The notes beneath the pieces are model-generated. The model searched no databases, was not told where the DNA came from, and saw nothing but the letters and a program-made list of their open reading frames with translations. From an uncultured Bacilli bacterium (lineage in GTDB: Bacteria; Bacillota_I; Bacilli_A; RF39; UBA660): a DNA stretch of 5,832 nucleotides. The stretch spans positions 1 through 5,832 of the forward strand of contig CAJUCU010000012.1 in assembly GCA_910585335.1 (NCBI GenBank), given 5' to 3'. A program made the translations under genes and the position numbers. Each line of letters begins with the position of its first letter. Position 1 is the stretch's first letter. Of the stretch, positions 1 to 5,492 are shown one piece after another.

Positions 1-39
1 GGTATCTATCGCTTTTTGTATACTCTCAAGGTGCCACAT
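1..39 (-). CDS. N-terminus of a probable AraC-family transcriptional regulator (partial, runs off the left edge)
   Basis: The minus strand from the ATG at 39-37 reads MWHLESIQKAIDT and is still open at the window edge. From family knowledge, this resembles the start of AraC/XylS regulators that carry a C-terminal GyrI-like domain, which often begin with a hydrophobic residue, LE, then QxAIDYIE leading into the first helix-turn-helix. Only 13 codons are visible, so the assignment rests on this pattern alone. A weak purine run (GTAGAG on the minus strand) lies about 9 bases before the ATG. The gene would be divergent from rplS. A chance open frame cannot be excluded. Confidence 0.4.
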   Translation of the reverse strand, partial: MWHLESIQKAIDT

Positions 40-84
40 CAATTGTAACTCTACAGCGTTAAAAATAAAATTTAACGATATTAG

Positions 85-113
85 TTGCATAATAGAGAAA
101 GGTATGTTACAAT
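85..113 (+). promoter_or_regulatory. Sigma-A-type promoter of rplS with extended -10
   Basis: A -35 box TTGCAT (85-90) is followed after exactly 17 bases by a -10 box TACAAT (108-113). A TG dinucleotide at 105-106 gives the extended -10 motif TGnTACAAT. Transcription would start near 119-121, leaving a leader of about 68 bases before the rplS ATG. The boxes, the spacing and the position before a highly expressed ribosomal gene make this the best promoter in the window. Confidence 0.75.
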
Positions 114-119
114 TATAAA

Positions 120-187
120 CGTCAAAAAAAGTGATCCGCTGTAGTGTTTCTATAAGATCTCTGGTTAAAGAAAGTGAGGAAAAATCT
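120..187 (+). promoter_or_regulatory. rplS 5' leader with candidate L19 autoregulatory hairpin
   Basis: The short leader can fold into a two-part stem. GATC at 133-136 pairs with GATC at 156-159. Inside, TGTAG (140-144) pairs with CTATA (150-154, one G-U pair), leaving a TGTTT loop, a CGC bulge on the 5' side and one unpaired A on the 3' side. Bacillota rplS genes are known to carry an L19 leader (Rfam L19_leader) that lets excess L19 repress its own synthesis. The position directly before the Shine-Dalgarno fits that role. The folding is by eye and no covariance model was run, so the assignment to that RNA family is inference. Confidence 0.4.
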
Positions 188-532
188 ATGAACGTAATTG
201 ACAAAATTAACGAAAAACAAATGAGAAAAGATATTCCTGAATTCCGTGTTGGTGATACTGTTCGTGTTGATGTAAAAATCATCGAAGGAAAAAGAGAACG
301 TATCCAAGCGTTTGAAGGAATCGTTATTTCAAGAAAAGGTGGTTCTGTATCTGAGACATTTACAGTACGTAAAATTTCAGCAGGTATTGGAGTAGAGAGA
401 ATCTTCCCAATTAATTCACCTAAGATTGCAAAAATTACTGTAGTACGTAAAGGAAAAGTAAGACGTGCAAAATTAAATTTCTTGAAAGATTATGTTGGTC
501 AATACAAAATCAAAGAAAGAGGACAAAAATAA
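188..532 (+). CDS. rplS: Large-subunit ribosomal protein L19 (bL19)
   Basis: This 114-aa protein is a full-length bL19, a component of the 50S subunit near the interface with the 30S subunit. Family features are clear: an N-terminal stretch ending in IPEFRVGDTVRV, the IIEGKRERIQAFEGIVI segment, SETFTVRKISAGIGVERIFP, and the basic VVRKGKVRRAKLNFL segment near residues 88-102. The extreme C-terminus (VGQYKIKERGQK) is less typical than the core. The ATG at 188 is chosen over an in-frame ATG at 131, because it lies 7 bases after AGTGAGGA (173-180) and gives the normal family length. The gene has its own promoter, a candidate autoregulatory leader and a terminator whose stem contains its stop codon, so it is probably controlled apart from lepB. 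Confidence 0.97.
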   Translation: MNVIDKINEKQMRKDIPEFRVGDTVRVDVKIIEGKRERIQAFEGIVISRKGGSVSETFTVRKISAGIGVERIFPINSPKIAKITVVRKGKVRRAKLNFLKDYVGQYKIKERGQK

Positions 533-555
533 GGCCAAAGCCTTATTTTTTATTT
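525..555 (+). terminator. Intrinsic terminator after rplS, overlapping its stop codon
   Basis: AAAAATAAGGC (525-535) and GCCTTATTTTT (540-550) form a perfect 11-bp stem around a CAAA tetraloop. The T-rich 3' arm runs on into TATTT. The rplS stop codon TAA (530-532) sits inside the 5' arm, so terminating ribosomes could hinder folding. The hairpin ends only 11 bases before the lepB ATG, so lepB would be reached by readthrough unless it has a promoter I cannot see. Confidence 0.85.
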
Positions 556-561
556 GAAATT

Positions 562-1068
562 ATGAAAAAGTTTTTAAAAGAGGTATGGCCTTATATACTA
601 GTGTTATCAACTGTGGTGTTCATAAAAGCATTTATAGTTTCTCCGATTCGGGTGAATGGACCTTCTATGCAAGAGACACTGCAACATAAAGATATTATGA
701 TATTAGATAAAATTAGCTATCGTTTTCAAAAAGTAAAGAGATTTGATATCGTTGTTATCCATTTAGATGAAGAGGATATCATAAAAAGAGTAGTTGGTCT
801 TCCTGGCGAAAAAATAGAATATAAAGACCAGAAGCTCTATATTAATGGCGAATATGTAAAAGAAGATTTTTATCATGAAGAAACAGATGATTTTGATTTA
901 TCAAAATTCAAAAGTAAAACAATACCAAAGGATTCTTACTTTGTTTTAGGTGATAATCGTGTTGAATCATTAGATAGTAGAGTCTTAGGGTTTATCCCTA
1001 AAAAAAGAATAAAAGGGCATGCAACCTTTACAATACTACCATTTTCAAGATGGGGAGAGAAAAAATAA
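562..1068 (+). CDS. lepB: Type I signal peptidase
   Basis: This 168-aa membrane-bound protease removes signal peptides from secreted preproteins on the outer face of the cytoplasmic membrane. One N-terminal membrane segment covers about residues 9-27, the usual single-span Gram-positive form. The catalytic Ser35 lies in box B (NGPSMQETL). The general-base Lys75 lies in box D (IIKRVVGLPGE). Box E is present as GDNRVESLDSR (residues 130-140). The C-terminus is FSRWGEKK. No good Shine-Dalgarno precedes the ATG: the 20 bases before it are mostly the T-rich arm of the rplS terminator, with only GAAA at 556-559. The next gene starts 14 bases after the stop with a strong ribosome site, so the two are probably one transcript. 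An rplS-lepB order is common in Bacillota. Confidence 0.93.
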   Translation: MKKFLKEVWPYILVLSTVVFIKAFIVSPIRVNGPSMQETLQHKDIMILDKISYRFQKVKRFDIVVIHLDEEDIIKRVVGLPGEKIEYKDQKLYINGEYVKEDFYHEETDDFDLSKFKSKTIPKDSYFVLGDNRVESLDSRVLGFIPKKRIKGHATFTILPFSRWGEKK

Positions 1069-1082
1069 AAAAGGAGAAAAAT

Positions 1083-1397
1083 ATGAATGCCAAAAAAATA
1101 GTAACAGAGTTTTTAACTCACATAACAGAATATGAAAGATTATTAAATACTGTAGTAATAGAAGATAACGGAAATAAGCTGACTCTAGAAGTGCAAGAGG
1201 AAACAGATTCAATACATTATCAAGTGATAAGTGACTTTAGAGATGAAGGAGAAGTATATAGTTTAGCTGAACTATATGATATTGCAAATGCAACGGTAGA
1301 AGGGAAAATAAGACAAACAGAAAAAGATGGCTTTTCTTTAGAAACAATCCATGATACTGTTGTGCCAGTGCCAACTTTCATTAAAGTAAAAAAATAA
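1083..1397 (+). CDS. Small hypothetical protein co-transcribed with lepB
   Basis: I do not recognise this 104-aa soluble protein. The ATG at 1083 is chosen over an in-frame ATG at 1050 (inside lepB), because AAGGAG at 1071-1076 sits 6 bases before it. The sequence is acidic in the middle (VEDNG-like and QEETDS segments) with a basic Lys-rich C-terminus. There is no signal peptide or membrane span. Alternating hydrophobic and polar stretches (KLTLEVQEE, IHYQVISDF) suggest a small alpha/beta fold. It follows lepB by 14 bases and is followed by a strong terminator, so it ends the lepB transcript. Codon use looks like that of lepB, which favours a real resident gene. No function can be assigned. 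Confidence 0.8.
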   Translation: MNAKKIVTEFLTHITEYERLLNTVVIEDNGNKLTLEVQEETDSIHYQVISDFRDEGEVYSLAELYDIANATVEGKIRQTEKDGFSLETIHDTVVPVPTFIKVKK

Positions 1398-1410
1398 GAG
1401 ATAAAAATAT

Positions 1411-1458
1411 AACCTATAAAGTAATTTTCAAAAAAAGCATACTTTATAGGTTTTTGTT
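1411..1458 (+). terminator. Intrinsic terminator closing the lepB unit
   Basis: AACCTATAAAGTA (1411-1423) pairs perfectly with TACTTTATAGGTT (1440-1452), a 13-bp stem with a 16-base A/T-rich loop. It is followed by TTTTGTTATTTTTT. The hairpin begins 13 bases after the stop codon of the small hypothetical gene and marks the end of the housekeeping block. Confidence 0.85.
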
Positions 1459-1462
1459 ATTT

Positions 1463-1786
1463 TTTGTCGTATAATATATAAAAATGATAAAGAACAAAGA
1501 ATATGAGATTTTTTGATTAGTAAATGGAGGGAAAAGATGAAAGTAATAACAATTAATTGAAGTAAATAGCAAATTAAGTTTATAGGACTATGATTATGAA
1601 AATGAATAATATAAATTGAGGAGTATCGTTTGAATACTATAATTACTGTGAGGTATTAAATACCATTTTCTTTAAAAGATTCTATTTGAAATTTACTATA
1701 AAAAAACATAGCCCTTAGGAAAGTAGCCTATAATATAGGCAAAAAGAGTATTTTGCTGTATAATTATATTAGAAAGAAATGATTTT
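1463..1786. other. Gene-free, probably decayed intergenic stretch
   Basis: No intact gene is visible here. A TATAAT lies at 1470-1475 without a convincing -35. A strong Shine-Dalgarno (GGAGG, 1526-1530) precedes an ATG at 1537, but that frame (MKVITIN) stops at 1560. A second short frame starts at 1590, stops at 1619 (TGA), and then stays open for 32 more codons to a TAG at 1716. I do not recognise its residues. Two perfect palindromes occur, GGTATT-A-AATACC (1652-1664) and GCCTAT-AAT-ATAGGC (1726-1740). Stops occur often in all frames. The orphan start signals suggest remnants of lost genes rather than functional sequence. Confidence 0.5.
1736..1764 (+). promoter_or_regulatory. Candidate promoter of the GH99-like pseudogene
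   Basis: A TATAAT (1759-1764) lies 23 bases before the ATG at 1787. A weak -35 (TAGGCA, 1736-1741, four of six matches) sits 17 bases upstream and overlaps the right arm of the palindrome at 1726-1740, which could then be an operator. The -10 is convincing; the -35 is not. Confidence 0.35.
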
Positions 1787-2740
1787 ATGAAGAATAGAAA
1801 ACTTGGTGCAATAAGATGGGATGCATGGGTTGGAAACTTACATTCTGTAGGACTTGAAGTTGAAAAATGTTTAACACCTAAGAAGTATCATAACCGTTTG
1901 CCTTTTTATGCATCCATAAATGAAAATAATGTTCAAATTAGATGTGATTCAAAAAAAGTAGTGATGCAAGAAATTGATTATGCCAGTAAATATGGGATAG
2001 ATTATTTTGCTTTTTGTTGGTATCCGTTTAATTCTGGATTGGATACTGCTAGAAATTTATTTTTAGAGATAGAGCAACAAAAGATGAAGTGGTGTCTAAT
2101 TATTGGTACTAATCCATTTAATGAAAGTGATGCCTTATGGTTAATTGAACAGTTTTCTAAGGATTGTTATCTGAAAGTTCATAATAGACCTGTTGTTTAT
2201 ATTTTTGATATAAATGAAAGTCTACTGGATATTGTTAGCTATATTAGAAAGAACTCTAAAAATTATAATCCTTATTTTATTGGGATGGTTTGGACTAAAA
2301 ACCAGGCTGAATTAATGAGTGATTTATTTAAGCTAGATGCCATTACGCAATATTGCACTCCAGGTAAAAACAATATTACTTATAAAGAAATAAGTAGCTT
2401 GGAAATGGCCAAATGGAATGAATACCATACTATAAATAATGTGGTACCATGGGTAACAACAGGATAGGATAAAAGACCTAGATATGATTCTCCAGTGTCT
2501 TGGGAAAATTGTAAAGATTTTAATGTTCAATTTATTCAACAACCTACCTCAGCTGAATTAAAAAAGGCCTTAGCTAACGCTTATAGGTTTCAAAATAAAG
2601 ATGACCTTATATTACTGTATGCATGGAATGAATTTGATGAAGGAGGATTTATTGAACCAACATTGACTAAAGATGGTCTAATAAATATAAATAAACTAGA
2701 GACCATAAAAGAAGTGGTTGATAACAATAAAAGAAGGTAA
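1787..2740 (+). pseudogene. GH71/GH99-like (WbsX-related) carbohydrate-active protein, interrupted by an in-frame amber codon
   Basis: One reading frame of 317 codons is split by a single TAG at 2465-2467 (codon 227). Both halves are in the same frame and belong to one protein. The N-terminal half shows GAIRWDAWVG, the helix YASKYGIDYFAFCWYPF (about residues 67-83) and NRPVVYIFD, typical of GH71/GH99-like TIM-barrel proteins related to WbsX of polysaccharide clusters. The stop falls in PWVTTG*DKRPR, where the family has Trp. One G-to-A change in TGG would create it. Codons 280-287 (WNEFDEGG), matching the catalytic WNE-E region of GH99 enzymes, lie after the stop, so the 226-aa product should be inactive. 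The ribosome site before the ATG is weak (GAAAG, 1772-1776). Its normal role would be cleavage or synthesis of a glycan, substrate unknown. Readthrough is possible but not indicated. Confidence 0.85.
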
Positions 2741-2744
2741 CAAT

Positions 2745-2819
2745 ATGAAAAATGAAAAGTTGATAAAAATATAGAAATTTTAGTAGGAATTAAAAAGGCA
2801 ATTACGACATTACAGCCCC
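2745..2819 (+). pseudogene. Short frameshifted remnant behind the GH99-like gene
   Basis: An ATG at 2745, placed 7 bases after AGAAGG at the end of the previous gene, starts MKNEKLIKI and stops at 2774. From about 2756 another frame reads VDKNIEILVGIKKAIT and ends at a TAA after TLQPLN near 2825. One added base in the A-run at 2765-2769 would join the two into a plausible small protein (MKNEKLIKNIEILVG and onward). I do not recognise the product. The protein-like character of the second frame is the only evidence, so chance is possible. Confidence 0.25.
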
Positions 2820-2849
2820 TTAATTAAAATAAGAAAGAAGGTGTTATAT

Positions 2850-3572
2850 TTGAATGATAAATTAAAGACGATATCAAATTTATTTGAAGGCAATGAAATA
2901 AGAAGTATTTGGGATAGTGAAAAAGAAGAATACTATTTTAGCATAATTGATGTTATTAGAGTTTTAACAGAGAGCAAAAATCCAAATGATTATTGGTATA
3001 GATTAAAAACAAGAATGACTAATGAAGAAAAAAGTGAACTATCGACAAAATGTCGACAGTTGAAATTGAAATCTAAAGATGGTAAATATAGAGAAACGGA
3101 TACTTTAGATACAAAAGGAATTTTAAGGTTAATTGAATCTGTACCGAGTCCGAAAGCAGAACCCTTTAAAATGTGGCTTGCAAATATCGGAAGCGAAAGA
3201 ATTGACGAAGTGTTTAATCCTGAAATAGCAATAAATCGTGCAGTAAATTATTATCGCAATAAAGGATATTCTGATGAATGGATTAAGGCTAGACTAACAG
3301 GAATTGTAGATAGATTTAAACTTACAGATATTTGGAAAGAGGGAGGCGTTGAAAAGCCATTGGAATATGCTTTGCTTACCAATGAAATCTATAAAGGTTG
3401 GTCTGGAATGAAAGCTAGTGAATATAAGGAGTTGAAAGGGCTTAGGAAAGAATCTTTAAGGGATAATATGACCGATATAGAAGTTGCACTTACCAATATA
3501 GGAGAAATTGTAACACGAGATATTGCAAGACAAGAACATCCACAAGGAAACAAAAAAATCTGCAATTTCTAA
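2850..3572 (+). CDS. BRO-N / DinD-like phage-antirepressor-type protein with altered C-terminus
   Basis: The 240-aa product has a BRO-N-like DNA-binding domain at about residues 10-115. Marks are IRSIWDSEKEEYYFSIIDVI (17-36), NPNDYWYRLK (44-53), and LRLIESVPSPKAEPFKMWLA (92-111). The middle part (GYSDEWIKARLTGI, KGLRKESLRDNMTDIEVALT) matches the longer family that includes DNA-damage-inducible protein D. Such proteins are common in prophages and integrative elements; the biochemical role of most is unproved. I choose the TTG at 2850 because AAGAAGGTG (2835-2843) is an excellent Shine-Dalgarno for it. A GTG start at 2841 would lie inside that site. The protein ends early: after HPQG it reads NKKICNF and stops, while the expected family tail continues in another frame to 3636. 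Confidence 0.85.
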   Translation: MNDKLKTISNLFEGNEIRSIWDSEKEEYYFSIIDVIRVLTESKNPNDYWYRLKTRMTNEEKSELSTKCRQLKLKSKDGKYRETDTLDTKGILRLIESVPSPKAEPFKMWLANIGSERIDEVFNPEIAINRAVNYYRNKGYSDEWIKARLTGIVDRFKLTDIWKEGGVEKPLEYALLTNEIYKGWSGMKASEYKELKGLRKESLRDNMTDIEVALTNIGEIVTRDIARQEHPQGNKKICNF

Positions 3573-3636
3573 AGATAATGCATTGAATTATCAATATGTT
3601 AATGAACAACGAAAAATAGAGAAAAAAGTGAATTAA
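3542..3636 (+). pseudogene. Out-of-frame C-terminal tail of the BRO-N/DinD-like gene
   Basis: Shifted by +1 from the upstream gene, this stretch reads HKETKKSAISKDNALNYQYV followed by NEQRKIEKKVN and TAA (3634-3636). It resembles the normal end of the BRO-N/DinD-like family, which continues beyond the HPQG point with a helix and a GKxVxSxxNA-type stretch. The two frames meet around CACAAGGAAAC (3541-3551). The family usually has some tens of residues between these parts, so I infer a deletion that both removed residues and shifted the frame, perhaps between short AAGGA repeats. Confidence 0.6.
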
Positions 3637-3644
3637 CAAAATAA

Positions 3645-3678
3645 AGTATTGCACATTTAACATTAATTATATTTGAAT
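3645..3678 (+). promoter_or_regulatory. Candidate promoter with motif shared with 5491-5525
   Basis: AGTATTGCACATTT (3645-3658) contains a TTGCAC -35 box (3649-3654). A poor -10 (TTGAAT, 3673-3678, 18-base spacing) follows. The same motif with two extra T residues lies before the paralogous gene at 5556, at almost the same distance from its ATG (59 against 56 bases). That conservation is better evidence than the -10 itself. Confidence 0.35.
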
Positions 3679-3704
3679 TTATAATTAAAATGGAGTGTGA
3701 TTTT

Positions 3705-3908
3705 ATGAATAGATATAATATTAATGAGTTAAATGTCAAACTGGATGATATAAAATTAGAATATGTGAATGAAATAACTGGTATAAAAATAGACAGAAAA
3801 AAACCAAACAAGGAAAGAATATTGAAACTTTTAGTAAAAGTAAAAAAACTGACTCCAATTAGATATAAAAATAGATTAAGACAAGTTATAGATGATAGAA
3901 AAAGATAA
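3705..3908 (+). CDS. Small DUF6870-like protein, C-terminally truncated paralogue of the 5556-5831 gene
   Basis: The product is 67 aa. The ATG at 3705 is preferred to one at 3690, because GGAGTG (3692-3697) lies about 8 bases before it. Residues 1-48 align with the 91-aa protein at 5556: both begin with YNI-EL, then DD(I/V)KLE-V-EIT-IKIDR-KP--ERIL. This copy lacks about nine residues near position 14. After KVKK (residues 45-48) similarity ends: the NPYxFKV and VRIRFSDTD segments of the full-length protein are absent, and an unrelated tail, LTPIRYKNRLRQVIDDRKR, takes their place. The tail loosely recalls the end of IS3-family transposases (LTPIEYRN), but that is weak. The gene is probably a damaged copy. 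Function is unknown. Confidence 0.6.
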   Translation: MNRYNINELNVKLDDIKLEYVNEITGIKIDRKKPNKERILKLLVKVKKLTPIRYKNRLRQVIDDRKR

Positions 3909-4034
3909 AAATAGACAACCGACAAAATCCGACAGCTAGGGTATCTGAATAAAAAGATAACTATAATCAAAGTCTATAAATAAAAGGATTTCTCAAATTT
4001 TTAACATATTTAGGAGAACGGAGATAAGATAACT

Positions 4035-4526
4035 ATGAATAACGTAACTTACAAATTTGATATTTCAAAAGAAAACAAAGAACTTCTTAATCATAATTTG
4101 GAATTGTATAATTTTTCAAAAAATGCATGGTTAAATCCTATTCGCTATCAAATGAAAGAAAAAGAATTTGGATTTTATGCATATTTAGATGAGAAAATTA
4201 TTGGTGGCGCTTATGGTTATATAGACGATTGTTACTGGGCTTTCCTAGACTTACTTTTTGTAGAAGAAACCTATCGAACCAATGATATTGCTACCAACTT
4301 AATAAAACAAGTTGAAGATTTTGCTAGAGAAAATAAATGTGTGGGGATTAAAACAGAGACTTGGAGTTTTCAAGCAAGAGGATTTTATGAAAAAATGGGA
4401 TTTACTGTTTATGGACAATTGGAAAATCATCCACCTCACGCAATTGATTATTTATTAAAAAAAGTTTTAATAATGGATGAGCAGGATTTTCCAGAGCCTA
4501 TTAAAGAAAAAAAGGAAATGATATAA
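4035..4526 (+). CDS. GNAT-family N-acetyltransferase
   Basis: This 163-aa protein is a single GNAT domain that transfers an acetyl group from acetyl-CoA to an amine; the substrate cannot be told. The beta-strand pair FGFYAYLDEKIIGGAYGYI (45-63) leads to LDLLFVEETYRTNDIATNLI (71-90), which is motif A with the acetyl-CoA pyrophosphate loop. The loop is RTNDIA, so the first Gly of the usual RxxGxG/A pattern is replaced by Asn. Motif B is clear: FYEKMGFTVYGQLENHPP (117-134), then YLLKK. The C-terminal 20 residues are a charged extension. The nearest ribosome site is CGGAG (4019-4023), 11 bases before the ATG, rather far. It sits alone between two antirepressor-type modules, as accessory cargo would. 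Confidence 0.88.
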   Translation: MNNVTYKFDISKENKELLNHNLELYNFSKNAWLNPIRYQMKEKEFGFYAYLDEKIIGGAYGYIDDCYWAFLDLLFVEETYRTNDIATNLIKQVEDFARENKCVGIKTETWSFQARGFYEKMGFTVYGQLENHPPHAIDYLLKKVLIMDEQDFPEPIKEKKEMI

Positions 4527-4565
4527 ATGAATAACGACACTTAACAAACTTCGACAATCAATTGG

Positions 4566-4594
4566 TTTACGAATTATTTTAAGTGAAATATATG
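4566..4594 (+). promoter_or_regulatory. Candidate promoter of the KilA-N gene
   Basis: TTTACG (4566-4571) and TATATG (4589-4594) are spaced by 17 bases, each matching four of six consensus positions. They lie about 55 bases before the ATG at 4650. In DNA this AT-rich such matches are frequent, so this is only a candidate. Confidence 0.25.
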
Positions 4595-4649
4595 GTAAGA
4601 ATTAATAAGGTGATTACGAACTTTAAGAACATAGAAAAGAGGCGAATAT

Positions 4650-5492
4650 ATGACAAACAAAATAATCGAAGTTCAAAATATTAAAGTGAACATAACAAAT
4701 ATGAATGACAGCGATTATATTTGTATTTCTGATTTTACCAAATTTAAAGAAGGAAAATCCACATCAGATGATGTTATCAGAAATTGGTTAAGAAATAGAA
4801 TTACTTTAGAATTTTTAGGTACTTGGGAGTCAATTTACAATCCAAATTTTAATTCCGTCGAATTCGACGGGTTTAAAAGTGAGGCGGGACTTCATACTTT
4901 TACACTAAGTGTTACAGAATGGTGTAGTAAAACAAATGCAATTGGTATATATTCGAAGCGTGGAAAATATGGTGGAACTTATGCTCATAAAGATATTGCT
5001 TTTGAATTTGCGTCTTCAATTAGCCCGGTTTTTAAACTATATTTGATAAAAGAATTTGAAAGACTTAAGGAATTAGAAAATCAAAATAGGGAATGGGATA
5101 TAAAAAGAATTTTAACCAAAAATAATTATCTTACTCATACAGATGCAATTAAAAATTATATATTACCTGATAACGATTATTATAAAGATAGAAAATGGTT
5201 AAAGTATGCAGAAGAAGCAGATATTTTAAATGTTGCTTTATTTAATACAACTGCTAAAAGATGGAGAGAACTTAATCCGAACTTGGCAAAAAATTCAAAT
5301 GTTAGAGATTATGCTTCAATAAATGAATTAACTGTATTGTCTAATTTAGAATCACATAATGCAGAATTAATTAAAGAGGGGAAAAACAAAGAAGAAAGAT
5401 TTGAAATATTAAGTAGCATAGCAGAGTATCAACTTAATATATTGAACAATGCAGAAAAGATAAAATTATTAGGAGAAAAAGATAATATATAG
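4650..5492 (+). CDS. KilA-N domain protein
   Basis: The 280-aa product has an N-terminal KilA-N DNA-binding domain, found in phage and large-DNA-virus proteins and in bacterial prophage or mobile-element genes. Visible marks are DYICISDFTKFKE (22-34), DDVIRNWLRNRITLEFLGTWE (40-60, with the conserved WxRNRxTxEFLGxWE), the segment EFDGFKSEAGLHTFTLS, NAIGIYSKRGKYGGTYAHKD (96-115), then IAFEFASSISPVFKLYLIKE. The region after about residue 140 is helical and rich in Lys, Glu and Asn, with a likely coiled coil at 137-150. AGAGG (4638-4642) lies 7 bases before the ATG. It ends in TAG. Length is normal and nothing is missing. By family analogy it may be an antirepressor or regulator of a mobile element; that role is inference. 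A small DUF6870-like gene follows after 63 bases. Confidence 0.92.
   Translation: MTNKIIEVQNIKVNITNMNDSDYICISDFTKFKEGKSTSDDVIRNWLRNRITLEFLGTWESIYNPNFNSVEFDGFKSEAGLHTFTLSVTEWCSKTNAIGIYSKRGKYGGTYAHKDIAFEFASSISPVFKLYLIKEFERLKELENQNREWDIKRILTKNNYLTHTDAIKNYILPDNDYYKDRKWLKYAEEADILNVALFNTTAKRWRELNPNLAKNSNVRDYASINELTVLSNLESHNAELIKEGKNKEERFEILSSIAEYQLNILNNAEKIKLLGEKDNI

Noticed and set aside
45..62. GTAAC-n8-GTTAA imperfect inverted repeat, recalling MerR-type operators
   Set aside because: Only four of five positions match per arm, and no MerR gene is visible; too weak to call.
122..307. Minus-strand 61-codon open frame over rplS
   Set aside because: It lies opposite the start of rplS, has Phe/Asn-rich composition and no ribosome site; it is a shadow of rplS codons.
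2465..2467. TAG as a pyrrolysine or programmed-readthrough codon
   Set aside because: The family has Trp at this site, the following bases (GAT) are not a known readthrough context, and TAG ends an intact gene in the same window.
2333..2542. Minus-strand 69-codon open frame over the GH99-like pseudogene
   Set aside because: It has no family features and lies antisense to a recognisable protein, so it is a shadow.
3912..3937. CGACAAAATCCGACAG resembles CGACAAAATGTCGACAG inside the BRO-N gene (3043-3060)
   Set aside because: Similarity is short, needs a gap and ends at once; it could be a BRO-gene remnant but chance is as likely.
3599..3970. Minus-strand 123-codon open frame rich in Phe, Leu, Ile and Ser
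   Set aside because: The membrane-like composition comes from reading AT-rich, Lys/Asn-coding DNA backwards. It covers the 3705 gene, whose paralogue at 5556 proves the plus-strand frame.
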